A DNA stretch of 64,000 nt from Haloarcula litorea (lineage in GTDB: Archaea > Halobacteriota > Halobacteria > Halobacteriales > Haloarculaceae). Shown in pieces: positions 37,206 through 45,196 of the stretch. Positions within the stretch are counted from its first letter, which is position 1. Each line of letters starts with the position of its first letter. The notes beneath the pieces were generated by a model. That model worked only from the letters and a program-made list of their open reading frames with translations, searched no databases and was not told where the DNA came from. The translations under genes and the position numbers were made by a program. The stretch lies in assembly GCF_029338195.1 (NCBI RefSeq), contig NZ_CP119779.1, positions 2,170,001-2,234,000 on the forward strand, read 5' to 3'.

Positions 37206-37508
37206 ATGCCGACCATCAGCGCGCGACTCCCCGACGAGGAGAAGGCCGAACTGGACGACGTGGCCGAGCTGCTCTCCGAGGACCGCTCGACGACCATCCG
37301 GAAGGCTCTGCGCGAGGGCCTGGAGACGCTCCGCATCCGGGTGGCCGTCGAGCGGTACCAGTCCGGCGACATCTCCGCGGCCGAGGCCGCGCAGATCGCG
37401 GACCTCTCGGTCGCCGAGTGGCTAGATGTCGCCCGGGAGCGCAACCTGACCACGCAGCTGGAGCTGTCGGACCTCGAACTCGACGCCGACACGGCGACGG
37501 AGCTATGA
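37206..37508 (+). CDS. UPF0175-type antitoxin with ribbon-helix-helix
   Basis: The product has 100 residues. The N terminus MPTISARLPDEEKAELDDVAELL with EDRSTTIRKALREGLE is a ribbon-helix-helix DNA-binding pattern. The C-terminal part RVAVERYQSGDISAAEAAQIADLSVAEWLDVARERNL is the UPF0175 helix-turn-helix. Such proteins repress their own promoter and neutralise the paired PIN toxin. The stop overlaps the toxin start (ATGA), an arrangement typical of toxin-antitoxin pairs. Confidence 0.9.
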   Translation: MPTISARLPDEEKAELDDVAELLSEDRSTTIRKALREGLETLRIRVAVERYQSGDISAAEAAQIADLSVAEWLDVARERNLTTQLELSDLELDADTATEL

Positions 37509-38020
37509 CCCGCATCTACGTCGGGCCGACGGCGCTGTACAACCTCGGTCAGGTGGGCGAGCTCTCCCTGCTGGACGCCTTCGACGGCGACGTCGTCATC
37601 CCCGACCCGGTGGTCGACGCCGTCCCGGTGGAACCGACCACGACCAACCTCGAGGACTACCTCGACGGCGGCGACGTGACCGCCGCCGTGGACGACGACC
37701 GCGTGGAACAGGCCCGGTCGCTGCTCGGCGCGAAGGACCTCGGTGCCGCCGAGACGGTGCTGGCCGGGGTGCTTGCCAACCGGGACCAGTCCGATCGTTC
37801 GGCGGTCGCGGTCGTCTCAGAGGACCGCACCGTCCGCCGGATGGCACAGGGCCTGGGCGCGGAGGTCACCAGCAGCTTCGGCGTCGTCGTCCGGGCCGCC
37901 ATCGAGGACAAGTACCTCAGTCCGACACAGGCCAAGCGGATCGTCCGTCGGATCGATCAACACGGACTGCACCTGACCGGCGAACTGCGGGAGCGAGCCG
38001 TCGGAGAGATCGGCGACTGA
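37505..38020 (+). CDS. PIN-domain toxin partner of the UPF0175 antitoxin
   Basis: The product has 171 residues resembling PIN endoribonucleases paired with UPF0175. The acidic residues expected later in the fold are seen (the glutamate in DLGAAETVLAGVLAN and the aspartate in VVSEDRTVRRMAQGLG). The first catalytic aspartate is replaced: the N terminus reads MTRIYVGPTALYNLGQVG instead of the usual D-x-S/T. Some UPF0175 partners share this change, so activity is uncertain. Coding ends [16 protein letters not shown], and this tail is repeated 175 bases downstream. Confidence 0.82.
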   Translation: MTRIYVGPTALYNLGQVGELSLLDAFDGDVVIPDPVVDAVPVEPTTTNLEDYLDGGDVTAAVDDDRVEQARSLLGAKDLGAAETVLAGVLANRDQSDRSAVAVVSEDRTVRRMAQGLGAEVTSSFGVVVRAAIEDKYLSPTQAKRIVRRIDQHGLHLTGELRERAVGEIGD

Positions 38021-38035
38021 CTGACGGCCGCGAGC
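37961..38035 (+). repeat. 75-base repeat at the PIN gene 3' end, first copy
   Basis: Covers the last 19 codons of the PIN toxin gene, the TGA and 15 bases beyond it. A second copy lies at 38136-38210 with a single difference, GGA against GGC. Confidence 0.9.
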
Positions 38036-38051
38036 GTCAGCGAGCGGCCGC

Positions 38052-38069
38052 TTTTTAGCGTAGATTTTT
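38052..38069 (+). terminator. T-rich terminator of the toxin-antitoxin pair
   Basis: TTTTTAGCGTAGATTTTT consists of two five-T runs, about 30 bases after the PIN stop. Archaeal polymerase terminates at such T-tracts, so this is a candidate terminator. Confidence 0.5.
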
Positions 38070-38135
38070 CGGCGGAGCGGTGCCCGCAGCGACCGCAGGG
38101 AGCGAGGACACCCGAGGCTGAAAAAGGTACTCCGG

Positions 38136-38210
38136 CACGGACTGCACCTGACCGGCGAACTGCGGGAGCGAGCCGTCGGCGAGATCGGCGACTGACTGAC
38201 GGCCGCGAGC
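38136..38210 (+). repeat. 75-base repeat, second copy of the PIN gene 3' end
   Basis: Matches 37961-38035 at 74 of 75 positions, and the single difference is a synonymous glycine codon. The reading frame [19 protein letters not shown] and TGA is intact, but no start codon belongs to it. Confidence 0.9.
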
Positions 38211-38356
38211 CTGCGGCCCGGCGGCGTTCCGGAGCCGGCTGCCGCCGAAATCGACGGTTGAGCGCCGGACGGCCGCGAGCGGGGCGCTGTCCCCGTTCAC
38301 GCGGCGGCGAGCTCCGAAAGCGTGGGTTTAACACGCCGGACACCAACCGTCGAGGT

Positions 38357-38746
38357 ATGCAGGGTAATCTGCCGCCGGAAGCACAGGAGAAGCTCGAGGA
38401 ACTGCAGGACCTCCAGGAGACGGCCCAGCAGGTCGCTGCCCAGAAGCAGCAGGCCGAGACGAACCTCCAGGAGTCCCGCACGGCTCTCGAGGAGCTCGAG
38501 GACGTCGACGAGGACACGACGATGTACCGCGAGGTCGGCGAGCTGCTCGTCAAGACGGAGTTCGACGAGGCCAAGGACGACCTCGAGGAGAAGGTCGACA
38601 GCCTCGAGGTCCGCGTCGAGACCCTCGAGAAGCAGGAGGAGCGCGTCCAGGAGCAGTTCGAGGACCTGCAGGGCGAACTCCAGCAGATGCTCGGTGGCGG
38701 CGGTCCCGGCGGTCCGGCCGGCGGTCCCGGTGCCGGCGGCGCGTAA
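38357..38746 (+). CDS. pfdB: Prefoldin subunit beta
   Basis: Cochaperone that captures unfolded proteins and hands them to the thermosome, 129 residues. The N-terminal helix [31 protein letters not shown], the central [23 protein letters not shown] hairpin and the C-terminal coiled coil are the usual beta subunit layout. The end is glycine and proline rich. A GAGGT Shine-Dalgarno-like sequence precedes the ATG at 38357. It is followed after 3 bases by a DUF3194 gene, a pairing conserved in archaea. Confidence 0.95.
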   Translation: MQGNLPPEAQEKLEELQDLQETAQQVAAQKQQAETNLQESRTALEELEDVDEDTTMYREVGELLVKTEFDEAKDDLEEKVDSLEVRVETLEKQEERVQEQFEDLQGELQQMLGGGGPGGPAGGPGAGGA

Positions 38747-38749
38747 GCG

Positions 38750-38983
38750 ATGCCGACCGACGACGAGGTCGTAGAGACGGCCGCGACCGCGGCCGAAGAC
38801 GTCGTCTTCTCGCGACTCGACCGCACCGAGGTCGAGGATCTGGACGTGACGGTCACGTTCGAGGACGGGATACTCGAGGTGGACGTGTACGTCAACGCAC
38901 CGGAGAGCAGACTCGACGAGAAACGGGTGGCCGACGACGCCGCGCTGGCCGCGCGGGCCGCCGTCGACGACCTCCTCTCCTAG
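38750..38983 (+). CDS. DUF3194 protein
   Basis: Small acidic protein of 77 residues whose pattern (EVVETAATAAEDVVFSRLDRTEVEDLDVTVTFEDGILEVDVYVNAP from residue 6 on) is that of DUF3194. It follows pfdB by 3 bases in many archaea, hence probably in the same operon. Its function is not established. The stop shares CTAG with the convergent gene. Confidence 0.88.
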   Translation: MPTDDEVVETAATAAEDVVFSRLDRTEVEDLDVTVTFEDGILEVDVYVNAPESRLDEKRVADDAALAARAAVDDLLS

Positions 38984-39243
38984 CCCGTCCGGTCCTCGGC
39001 GAACCCGGTCCTGAACGCGATCCAGCCGAGGACGCTGACGAACAGGATCGGCGGGAGGATCATGAACCCCCACAGCGGGTCCAGTCCCCACCCCAGCAGG
39101 AGCGCGAGGTCCAGCAGGCCGATGAACACGAACGGCGCGATGTACTTCGTGGCCCGCCAGCGGTCCATCCCGTCGACCCCGTCGTCGCTCGACAGCAGGT
39201 CCTCGGTGGTCCGCTCGGCCTCCTCGGCGCGGCCGTCGTCCAT
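38980..39243 (-). CDS. Small membrane protein with two helices, unknown function
   Basis: The product has 87 residues with an acidic head (MDDGRAEEAERTTEDLLSSDD) and hydrophobic segments at about 34-52 and 57-75. The pattern is common among short haloarchaeal membrane proteins, but I cannot name a family. It converges with the DUF3194 gene and overlaps it by CTAG. Confidence 0.7.
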   Translation of the reverse strand: MDDGRAEEAERTTEDLLSSDDGVDGMDRWRATKYIAPFVFIGLLDLALLLGWGLDPLWGFMILPPILFVSVLGWIAFRTGFAEDRTG

Positions 39244-39285
39244 ACTCGATCTCGGGGGCCGACGGGCAAAAAGACCGCGTTCCCG

Positions 39286-39576
39286 TCAGCGCTCCGCCTC
39301 GCCGAGCCTCTGCTGGCGGGCGTCGCCGGTCGGCTCCCGCCGCTGGCGCGGCGGCCGGCCGACCAGGTAGCCGTCGGCCCCGTCGTCGGCCCAGGCCGGC
39401 GCGTCCTGGACCCAGACCAGCGCCGACGGGCCGCGACAGGCACGCGCCCACTCGCGGGCCAGCGCCTTCGACGGGAACGTCCGGGCCGGCCCCCGGCGGT
39501 TGACCCACCGGCCGGCACGAGCGCTGACCCGGCGGGCGGACGGTTTGACCAGCAGGCGATAGGCGTCGTCGGCCAC
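39286..39576 (-). CDS. Conserved haloarchaeal protein of unknown function
   Basis: The product has 96 residues, basic N-terminal half (AYRLLVKPSARRVSARAGRWVNRRG) and a tryptophan-rich centre (SALVWVQDAPAWADDGADGY). It has no membrane segment. A nucleic acid role is conceivable from the arginine content but is not shown. The ATG at 39576 is used, and the gene lies between two genes that it does not overlap. Confidence 0.6.
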   Translation of the reverse strand: MADDAYRLLVKPSARRVSARAGRWVNRRGPARTFPSKALAREWARACRGPSALVWVQDAPAWADDGADGYLVGRPPRQRREPTGDARQQRLGEAER

Positions 39577-39653
39577 GACCGGGGGCTACGGGTCCCACGC
39601 CCGTAAATCGACCGCGGGGTAGCTTTTCATACCCGCGTGCCGAACCAGTGGGT

Positions 39654-40112
39654 ATGGAACACGAGGCCACGGTCGAGGGCGTCGGCATCGGCGTCGGTGA
39701 GGACGGGAGCGAGACGCCGGTGGTGCTCGTCCGTGCGCGCGGGGAGATCGTCCCCATCTTCGTCAGCGCCGACCAGGCACAGTCGATGCAGCTGGCCATC
39801 AACGGCGAGCCCTTCGAGCGGCCGCTGACACACGACCTGCTGGTCGAGATGGTGGCCGAGTTCGGCGGGGCCATCGACCGGGTCCGCATCGACGACCTCG
39901 CCGACGGGACCTTCTACGCGAAGATCGACACCGAGCAGTACACGGAGGACCGCCGCAAGGAGATGGTGTTCGACGCCCGCCCCTCCGACGGTATCGCGGT
40001 CGCGCTCCGGGTCGACTGCCCGGTCGTCGTGACCGACGAGGTGGTCGACGCGGCCGGTCGCCCGCCCGAGGAGTTCGACGCCGGCGACGGGAGCCTGGAC
40101 GCCGGCCGCTGA
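39654..40112 (+). CDS. Bifunctional nuclease (BFN) family protein
   Basis: The product has 152 residues of the DUF151/BFN type. Motifs are VVLVRARGEIVPIFVSADQAQSMQLAINGEPFERPLTHDLL starting near residue 24 and the VFDARPSDGIAVALRVDCPVVV stretch. The family is linked to DNase and RNase activity in plants and bacteria. The ATG at 39654 is preferred over the GTG two codons upstream. The role in haloarchaea is unknown. Confidence 0.9.
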   Translation: MEHEATVEGVGIGVGEDGSETPVVLVRARGEIVPIFVSADQAQSMQLAINGEPFERPLTHDLLVEMVAEFGGAIDRVRIDDLADGTFYAKIDTEQYTEDRRKEMVFDARPSDGIAVALRVDCPVVVTDEVVDAAGRPPEEFDAGDGSLDAGR

Positions 40113-40163
40113 CGGCGAGTCGGACCCGCAAGTTTCTCCACCGTTCGGTGCTCAGCACACGCT

Positions 40164-40820
40164 ATGGGTTACGACGCCGTCATCTTCGACAACGACGGGG
40201 TCCTGCTGACGCCGACGAGCCAGCGGACCCACGTCGAGGGGGCGCGGGACGCCTTCGCCCGGGTCGGCGTGACCGACCCGCACCCGGACCACGTCGACGC
40301 GATGAGCATCGGCGTCGACGTCGCGGAACTGGAGCGGGTGTGTGAGGCCTACGGGCTCGACCCGTCGTCGTTCTGGTCGGTCCGCGACGCCGCCATCTCC
40401 GACGCACAGCGAAGCGATATGACCGACGGGGAGAAACACCCCTACGACGACCTCGACGCGCTGGCCGCGCTCTCGACGCCGCTCGGGGTCGTCTCCTCGA
40501 ACCAGCGGGCGACCGTCGAGTTCGCCTTCGATCACTTCGGGCTCGCCGACCACTTCGAGACGGTCCACGCGCGAGAACCGACGATCGAGAGCCTCGAACG
40601 CAAGAAGCCCGCCCCCCACTACGTCGAGGCCGCACTCGCCGACCTCGGCGTCGACGACGCGCTGTTCGTCGGGGACAACGAGTCCGACGTGGTCGCCGCC
40701 GACCGCGCGGGCATCGACTCGGCGTTCATCCGCCGGCCCCACCGCGTCGACGCGGCCCTCTCGGTCACGCCCGACTACGAGGTCTGGGGGCTCGACGACA
40801 TCGTCGACATCGCCGGCTGA
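40164..40820 (+). CDS. HAD-superfamily hydrolase
   Basis: Phosphatase-type enzyme of 218 residues. The catalytic aspartates are D9 and D11 in IFDNDGVLL. Motif II is VVSSNQR, motif III is the lysine in RKKPAPHYV, and motif IV is FVGDNESDVVAADRAG. The layout resembles phosphoglycolate phosphatase, but the substrate cannot be named. The ATG at 40164 gives a normal MGYDAVIFD start. Confidence 0.92.
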   Translation: MGYDAVIFDNDGVLLTPTSQRTHVEGARDAFARVGVTDPHPDHVDAMSIGVDVAELERVCEAYGLDPSSFWSVRDAAISDAQRSDMTDGEKHPYDDLDALAALSTPLGVVSSNQRATVEFAFDHFGLADHFETVHAREPTIESLERKKPAPHYVEAALADLGVDDALFVGDNESDVVAADRAGIDSAFIRRPHRVDAALSVTPDYEVWGLDDIVDIAG

Positions 40821-40911
40821 GGCGAACTGGTACGTAGCTGGACACGGACCGTCACCAGCCGGACTCCACCTCGAAATCAGGCTTTCAGGTGCGAGGCGAC
40901 GACGGGGCGGT

Positions 40912-43308
40912 ATGGACCAGTCGGCGGGGGACCGACCCGGAGAGCAGCGCACACCAGCATCGGTCGACGAGCAACCGCGGGCCTTCCTCGATGCGCTCGT
41001 GACTCGGCTCCCGGAGCCGGCGTTGATCGCCGGGGTCGACGGGACCGTCCTGGCGGCCAACGACCACCTCCGGTCGCTCGTCGGGGCACGCCGCGGGACG
41101 CTGGTCGGGCGCGCGCTCGCCGACGTCTTCGAGGGGTTGGACCGGACGGACCTCGAACGAAACGCCGCCGCGGACGACGAGACCCTGACCGTCACGCCGG
41201 CGGAGCGGGAGCCGCGACGGTGGCTCGACCTCTCGTTCGAGCGCCGCGATACGGGTGGCGAGACCGTCTACCTCGGCGTCGGGCACGACGTGACCGAGCA
41301 CCACCGGCGGGAGCACCGCCTCGCGGAGTACGAGCGCATCCTCGAGACGATCGAGGACGGCGTCTACACGCTCGACGAGTCGTTCACCATCGAGACGGTC
41401 AACAGCGCCGTCACCTCGATGACCGGCCACGACGAGTCCGAACTGATCGGTTCGCCGGCCACGGTCCTGGCCGCGGAGGACGCGCTGGACCAGGCGGCGG
41501 CGCTCACGCGGGAACTGCGGCAGGGCGATCGGGACGTGGCGACGCTGACGACCGACCTCGAGACGGCCGACGGGGAGACGCTCCCGATCGAGACCCGGTT
41601 CTCCACGTACGAGCGCGACGACGGGAGCTACCGGCACGTCGGTGTCGTCAGGGACGTCTCCGATCGGCGGCAGTTCGCTCGCACGCTGGCCGCACTGCAC
41701 GACTCGACCCGGCGGCTCTTCGAGGCCGAGACGAAGGCCGAGGTCGCGGGGATCATCGCGGAGACGGCCGAGGAAGTCCTCGGCCTGCCGGGGGCCGCAG
41801 TCTACCGCTTCGACCAGACCGAGAACGTCCTGCGACCCGCGGCCACCGCCGGCGTCCTCGCGACGCCCGAGGCCGATCCCGCCGTCGTCGGCCCGGACGG
41901 CGGGATCGTGTGGGACGTCTTCGTCGACGACGAGCAGGTGTCCCTCGGGAGCGGCGACTCGTACCGCCCGCTGGGCGACCACGGGGTGCTCTACGCTCAG
42001 ATCGACCGGGAGGAACGGGACGCGCGCACGCTCGAACTCCTCGAACTGCTCACGAACAGCGCGGAGGCCGCGCTGGCGCGGGTCGACCGGGAGACGGCCC
42101 TCCGGGAGCGCGAGTCCGAAATGCGGCGACAGAACGAGGAGCTCAGGCAACTGAAGCAGGTCAACGACATCCTCCGTCGGGTCGACCGCGCCCTGGTCCG
42201 TGCGGAGTCCGTCGAGGCCATCGAGCAGGCCGTCTGCGAGGAACTCATCGAGTCCGCCTGGTTCTCGTTCGTCTGGGTGGGCCGCGACGACGGTGCGACC
42301 ATCGAGCCGCGGACGTGGGCCGGCGAGGCCCCGAGCTACCTGGACGCCGTCTCCCAGTCGATGGGCGGGACCGGCGGCCCGCCGGCGGTCCGGGCGGCAC
42401 GGACCGGCGAGCCGGTGGTCGTCGACTCCGTCACCGACGACCTGCGGCAGGACCACTGGCGGGCGGAGGCCCTGTCGCGGGACTTCCGGTCGGCCATCAG
42501 CGTCCCACTCGAGTACGACGGGTTCCTCTACGGCGTCCTGACGGTGTTCGCCGATCGGACCGAACGCTTCGGGGACCAGCTGGCGTCCGTCTTCGCGGAC
42601 CTCGGCGAGAGCATCGCCAACGCCATCCAGAAGCTGAACTCGCGGGAGCGCCGGGCCGCCGACAGCGTCGTCGAACTCGACCTCACCGTCGCCGCGCCGG
42701 ACGCGCCGACGTTCACGATCGCCGAGCGACTCGGCACCGAGGTCGTCTGCGAGGGCGCGGTCCCGACGGCCGAGGGGACCCGACTGTTCCTCGGCGTCCG
42801 TGAGACCGATCCGGAAGCGGTGCGGGCGACCGTCGAGTCGATGCGCACGGTGGCGTCGACGTCCTCGGTGTCCGGCGGCGACGTCCACGAGGTGGTCGTC
42901 TCCGGGGCGTCGCTGGTCAGGCGGCTCGTCGACCACGGCGGCCGCGTCGTCGAGTTCCGGACCGACGGCGAGACCGCCGACGTGGTCGTCCACCTGGCGA
43001 CGGGGACCGACGTGCGGACGTTCATCACGCACCTGGAGAGCCGATACGAGACCGTCCGACTGGACGCCCGCCGAGAGCGGGAGACCCACCTCCGGACCGA
43101 ACAGGGCATCCGGAGCGCGCTGGACGACCGGCTCACGGACCGCCAGCAGGAGGTCCTGCGGACGGCGTACCTGAGCGGCTTCTTCGATTGGCCCCGCGAG
43201 ACGACCGGCGAGGAGGTCGCCGAGATGCTCGACATCACGCAGCCGACGGTGAACCGCCACCTCCGCGTCGGCGAGCGGAAACTGCTCGATCTGATCCTCG
43301 ACGAGTGA
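40912..43308 (+). CDS. Bat-type regulator: PAS, PAS, GAF, GAF, HTH_10
   Basis: Soluble multidomain regulator of 798 residues. It has two PAS domains (about 25-130 and 135-255), a GAF domain (about 262-405), a coiled linker, a second GAF domain (about 425-585, with the FRSAISVPLEYDGFLYGVLTVFA stretch), the Bat-associated domain and the C-terminal HTH_10 (LTDRQQEVLRTAYLSGFFDWPR with TQPTVNRHLRVGE). It lacks the receiver-like head of the paralogue at 3185-5587. The two are of similar length. The neighbouring genes on the same strand are HalOD1 proteins and a terpene synthase-like protein, so it may regulate those. Confidence 0.92.
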   Translation: MDQSAGDRPGEQRTPASVDEQPRAFLDALVTRLPEPALIAGVDGTVLAANDHLRSLVGARRGTLVGRALADVFEGLDRTDLERNAAADDETLTVTPAEREPRRWLDLSFERRDTGGETVYLGVGHDVTEHHRREHRLAEYERILETIEDGVYTLDESFTIETVNSAVTSMTGHDESELIGSPATVLAAEDALDQAAALTRELRQGDRDVATLTTDLETADGETLPIETRFSTYERDDGSYRHVGVVRDVSDRRQFARTLAALHDSTRRLFEAETKAEVAGIIAETAEEVLGLPGAAVYRFDQTENVLRPAATAGVLATPEADPAVVGPDGGIVWDVFVDDEQVSLGSGDSYRPLGDHGVLYAQIDREERDARTLELLELLTNSAEAALARVDRETALRERESEMRRQNEELRQLKQVNDILRRVDRALVRAESVEAIEQAVCEELIESAWFSFVWVGRDDGATIEPRTWAGEAPSYLDAVSQSMGGTGGPPAVRAARTGEPVVVDSVTDDLRQDHWRAEALSRDFRSAISVPLEYDGFLYGVLTVFADRTERFGDQLASVFADLGESIANAIQKLNSRERRAADSVVELDLTVAAPDAPTFTIAERLGTEVVCEGAVPTAEGTRLFLGVRETDPEAVRATVESMRTVASTSSVSGGDVHEVVVSGASLVRRLVDHGGRVVEFRTDGETADVVVHLATGTDVRTFITHLESRYETVRLDARRERETHLRTEQGIRSALDDRLTDRQQEVLRTAYLSGFFDWPRETTGEEVAEMLDITQPTVNRHLRVGERKLLDLILDE

Positions 43309-43535
43309 CGGTGACGACTGTCCCGGGGGGCCGCTCTCGGGCAGTCGGTGCGGCTCGGCCACGCGGTAGCCGACACGGGACGGACTGCGATCGTCCGTCG
43401 AATCCCCGGTGACCGGCGGCGTCGGTGGCGATCTGGACCCGGTCACGATATGACTAGTGAGTCGGGCCGCCGGCCGTCGACCAGTATAGGCAGAATCAGC
43501 ATCGCGGCGCGGGCCGTCGACCCAGTCGTCGACAG

Positions 43536-43817
43536 ATGCCACGGAACCACCACGTCTATCCGACCGACGCCGCGGGCCCGCTCAGTCAGACCATCGTCTA
43601 CGCCGCCGCCGACGCGACGGGGGTCGATCCGACGGAGTTCGACGAGACACTGGCCGACTGTCTCGACCCCGACGCACTCGACCGGGTGTTCGAGAGCGGC
43701 GGGCCGGGGACCACCGTCTCGTTCACGTTCGCGGACTGCCGGGTCGTCGTCGAGGACGGAGTGGTGACCGTCACTCCCGTCTCGGACGACCGGAACCCCG
43801 GGCGAGCGAGCGCGTAA
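43536..43817 (+). CDS. HalOD1 output-domain protein (first copy)
   Basis: Haloarchaeal HalOD1 protein of 93 residues, made almost entirely of the domain: LSQTIVYAAADATGVDPTEFDETLADCLDPDALDRVFE and FTFADCRVVVEDGVVTVTP. HalOD1 is usually an output domain of signalling proteins, and stand-alone copies are common. It is about 50 percent identical by eye to the copy at 45293. It lies between the Bat-type regulator and the terpene synthase-like gene. Confidence 0.88.
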   Translation: MPRNHHVYPTDAAGPLSQTIVYAAADATGVDPTEFDETLADCLDPDALDRVFESGGPGTTVSFTFADCRVVVEDGVVTVTPVSDDRNPGRASA

Positions 43818-44007
43818 GCCGTCCTTTCTCCGGCGTGTCGCGGTCTGGTGACCACTCCTCACCGGCGTCCGTCTCCCGGCGAAGGAGCTGCTTATCGAGG
43901 GTAGCCGCTCCCTTCCCGGCCGTTCAGCCGACGGGACCGACTGGTACATATCGGGTGTGTACCGGGCGTCGAAAACGACCGTCTCGACCACCAACCCGTC
44001 AGAACGC

Positions 44008-44013
44008 TTTATT
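44008..44013 (+). promoter_or_regulatory. TATA-like element of the leader and terpene synthase-like transcript
   Basis: TTTATT in an AT-rich stretch is centred about 29 bases before an ATG at 44040. This implies transcription starts near 44036 to 44040, about 95 bases before the large gene. Confidence 0.5.
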
Positions 44014-44039
44014 GAGTAAGTTCCAGATACCGGAGTGTG

Positions 44040-44138
44040 ATGCACGCACTCGGGGACGCGGCTTGGGGAAGCCGCGATGGACACGGGAGAGACGGCAGCG
44101 AAACAGCCGACGAACACCGGGGCGACGGACTCCTATGA
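44040..44138 (+). other. Leader reading frame of 32 codons overlapping the terpene synthase-like start
   Basis: The frame begins MHALGDAAWGSRDGHGRDG, has 32 codons, and ends in TGA at 44136-44138. That stop overlaps the ATG of the next gene as ATGA, the normal coupling overlap of haloarchaeal operons. It could be a translated leader, or the overlap could be chance. It has no resemblance to a known protein. Confidence 0.35.
44057..44076 (+). other. Hairpin in the leader
   Basis: An 8-base perfect stem (44057-44064 with 44069-44076) closed by a GGGG tetraloop. It lies in the RNA leader before the terpene synthase-like gene. Confidence 0.55.
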
Positions 44139-45121
44139 GCGCCGGAACCGAGAGCACCGGGGTGGAGAGTCCCGAGGTCGAGCCGACCGAGTTCGTCGAA
44201 CAGATCCGTAGGGTGACGTTACCGGACCGGATCGAACGCCTGGCCGACGAGTACGATCGGCTGTGTGGCGACCGGGACCGGTTCCTCTGGCGGTGGATCT
44301 ACTCGCTGTTTCCGGAGTTCACCCTCACCTCGGTCCCCGACGAGCACGCGGCCCACGTCCGAGAGCAGAAGACGGTGCTGACGATGTACGTCACGGCGCT
44401 GGACGACCTCGTCGAACACCACGGCGACCGGGAGACCTTCGAGGCCGCACGACGGCTGGTCCGGGAGCCCGGTGCAGTCGATCCCGGGGCCGCCGTCGAC
44501 GACGACTACTTCGCGTTCGTCGAACGGGCGTGGCGCTCGTTCGTCGACGGCCTCGCCGACGCGCCGCGGTTCGAGGAGTTCGTCGACGTGTTCCAGTACG
44601 ACTGCCGGCAGACGCTGAACGCGATGGACTACAGCGCCGTCGTCAACGAGAACCCCCGCATCGCCAACCTCGGCGGGGCCGAACACTACGACACCCACAA
44701 TATGGTGATGTTCCCGTACGCGGACGTGGACCTGATGTACTCACCGGGGTTCGACATCGCCGACTTCGGGACGCTCCGGGACCTGCTGTGGGACCTCCAG
44801 GAGATGGCCCGCATCGGGAACTGGCTCACCACCTGGGAACGGGAGGTCGCGGAGGGCGACTACACCGCCGGGATCGTCGTCCTGGCACTGCAGGAGGGCG
44901 TCGTCTCCCCCGACGAACTCGAAGGGGCCGAGGCGGACGGCGAGGTGGTCGGACGCATCAAGGCCGCCGACCTCGAACGGCGGTTCCGCGACCGCTGGGC
45001 CGAGCGGTACCGCTCCGTCCGGGACCGTGAGTTCGACACGGACAGCGTCGATCTGGACGCGCTGGTCGCGGGGATGGAGACGGTGTTCCAGTACCACGTG
45101 GCGAGCCGCGGCCACAAGTGA
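44135..45121 (+). CDS. Putative class I terpene synthase-like protein
   Basis: The protein has 328 residues and an all-helical look. It shows the two metal-binding motifs of class I terpene synthases in the right order: D90-D91-x-x-E94 in VTALDDLVEHH, and N229-x3-T233-x3-E237 in GNWLTTWEREVAEGD. The latter resembles the NDxxSxxxE triad of geosmin-synthase-like enzymes, here with T for S and W for the second D. The spacing, about 135 residues, is normal for the family. After the triad comes VVLALQEGVVSPDEL, the helix usual after the site. The arginine pyrophosphate sensor normally 46 residues before the triad is not obvious. The fold identity is inference. No function is shown. Confidence 0.6.
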   Translation: MSAGTESTGVESPEVEPTEFVEQIRRVTLPDRIERLADEYDRLCGDRDRFLWRWIYSLFPEFTLTSVPDEHAAHVREQKTVLTMYVTALDDLVEHHGDRETFEAARRLVREPGAVDPGAAVDDDYFAFVERAWRSFVDGLADAPRFEEFVDVFQYDCRQTLNAMDYSAVVNENPRIANLGGAEHYDTHNMVMFPYADVDLMYSPGFDIADFGTLRDLLWDLQEMARIGNWLTTWEREVAEGDYTAGIVVLALQEGVVSPDELEGAEADGEVVGRIKAADLERRFRDRWAERYRSVRDREFDTDSVDLDALVAGMETVFQYHVASRGHK

Positions 45122-45161
45122 CGGGCGCGCGATCGGCCGCTTAACGACCGCTCCGCGACGT

Positions 45162-45175
45162 ATCGGCCGGCCGAT
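45162..45175. other. 14-base perfect palindrome after the terpene synthase-like gene
   Basis: ATCGGCCGGCCGAT, in the 171-base gap between the terpene synthase-like gene and the second HalOD1 gene. It may be a hairpin or a binding site. Confidence 0.4.
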
Positions 45176-45196
45176 CACCGGCCCGGCGCGTCCGGT

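Larger units (their letters stand above)
38021..38356. other. 336-base spacer between the PIN toxin and prefoldin beta genes
   Basis: The spacer holds a T-rich stretch, the second copy of the PIN gene tail, a piece rich in GCGAG-type strings, and the prefoldin promoter and leader. I find no additional gene. The 100 bases between the two repeat copies carry no coding pattern of their own. Confidence 0.7.
43818..44134. other. 317-base spacer before the terpene synthase-like gene
   Basis: Contains the TATA-like element at 44008-44013, the start of a leader reading frame at 44040, a perfect 8-base hairpin, and otherwise no gene that I can support. The AT content rises near 43990-44040, as expected for a promoter. 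Confidence 0.6.
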
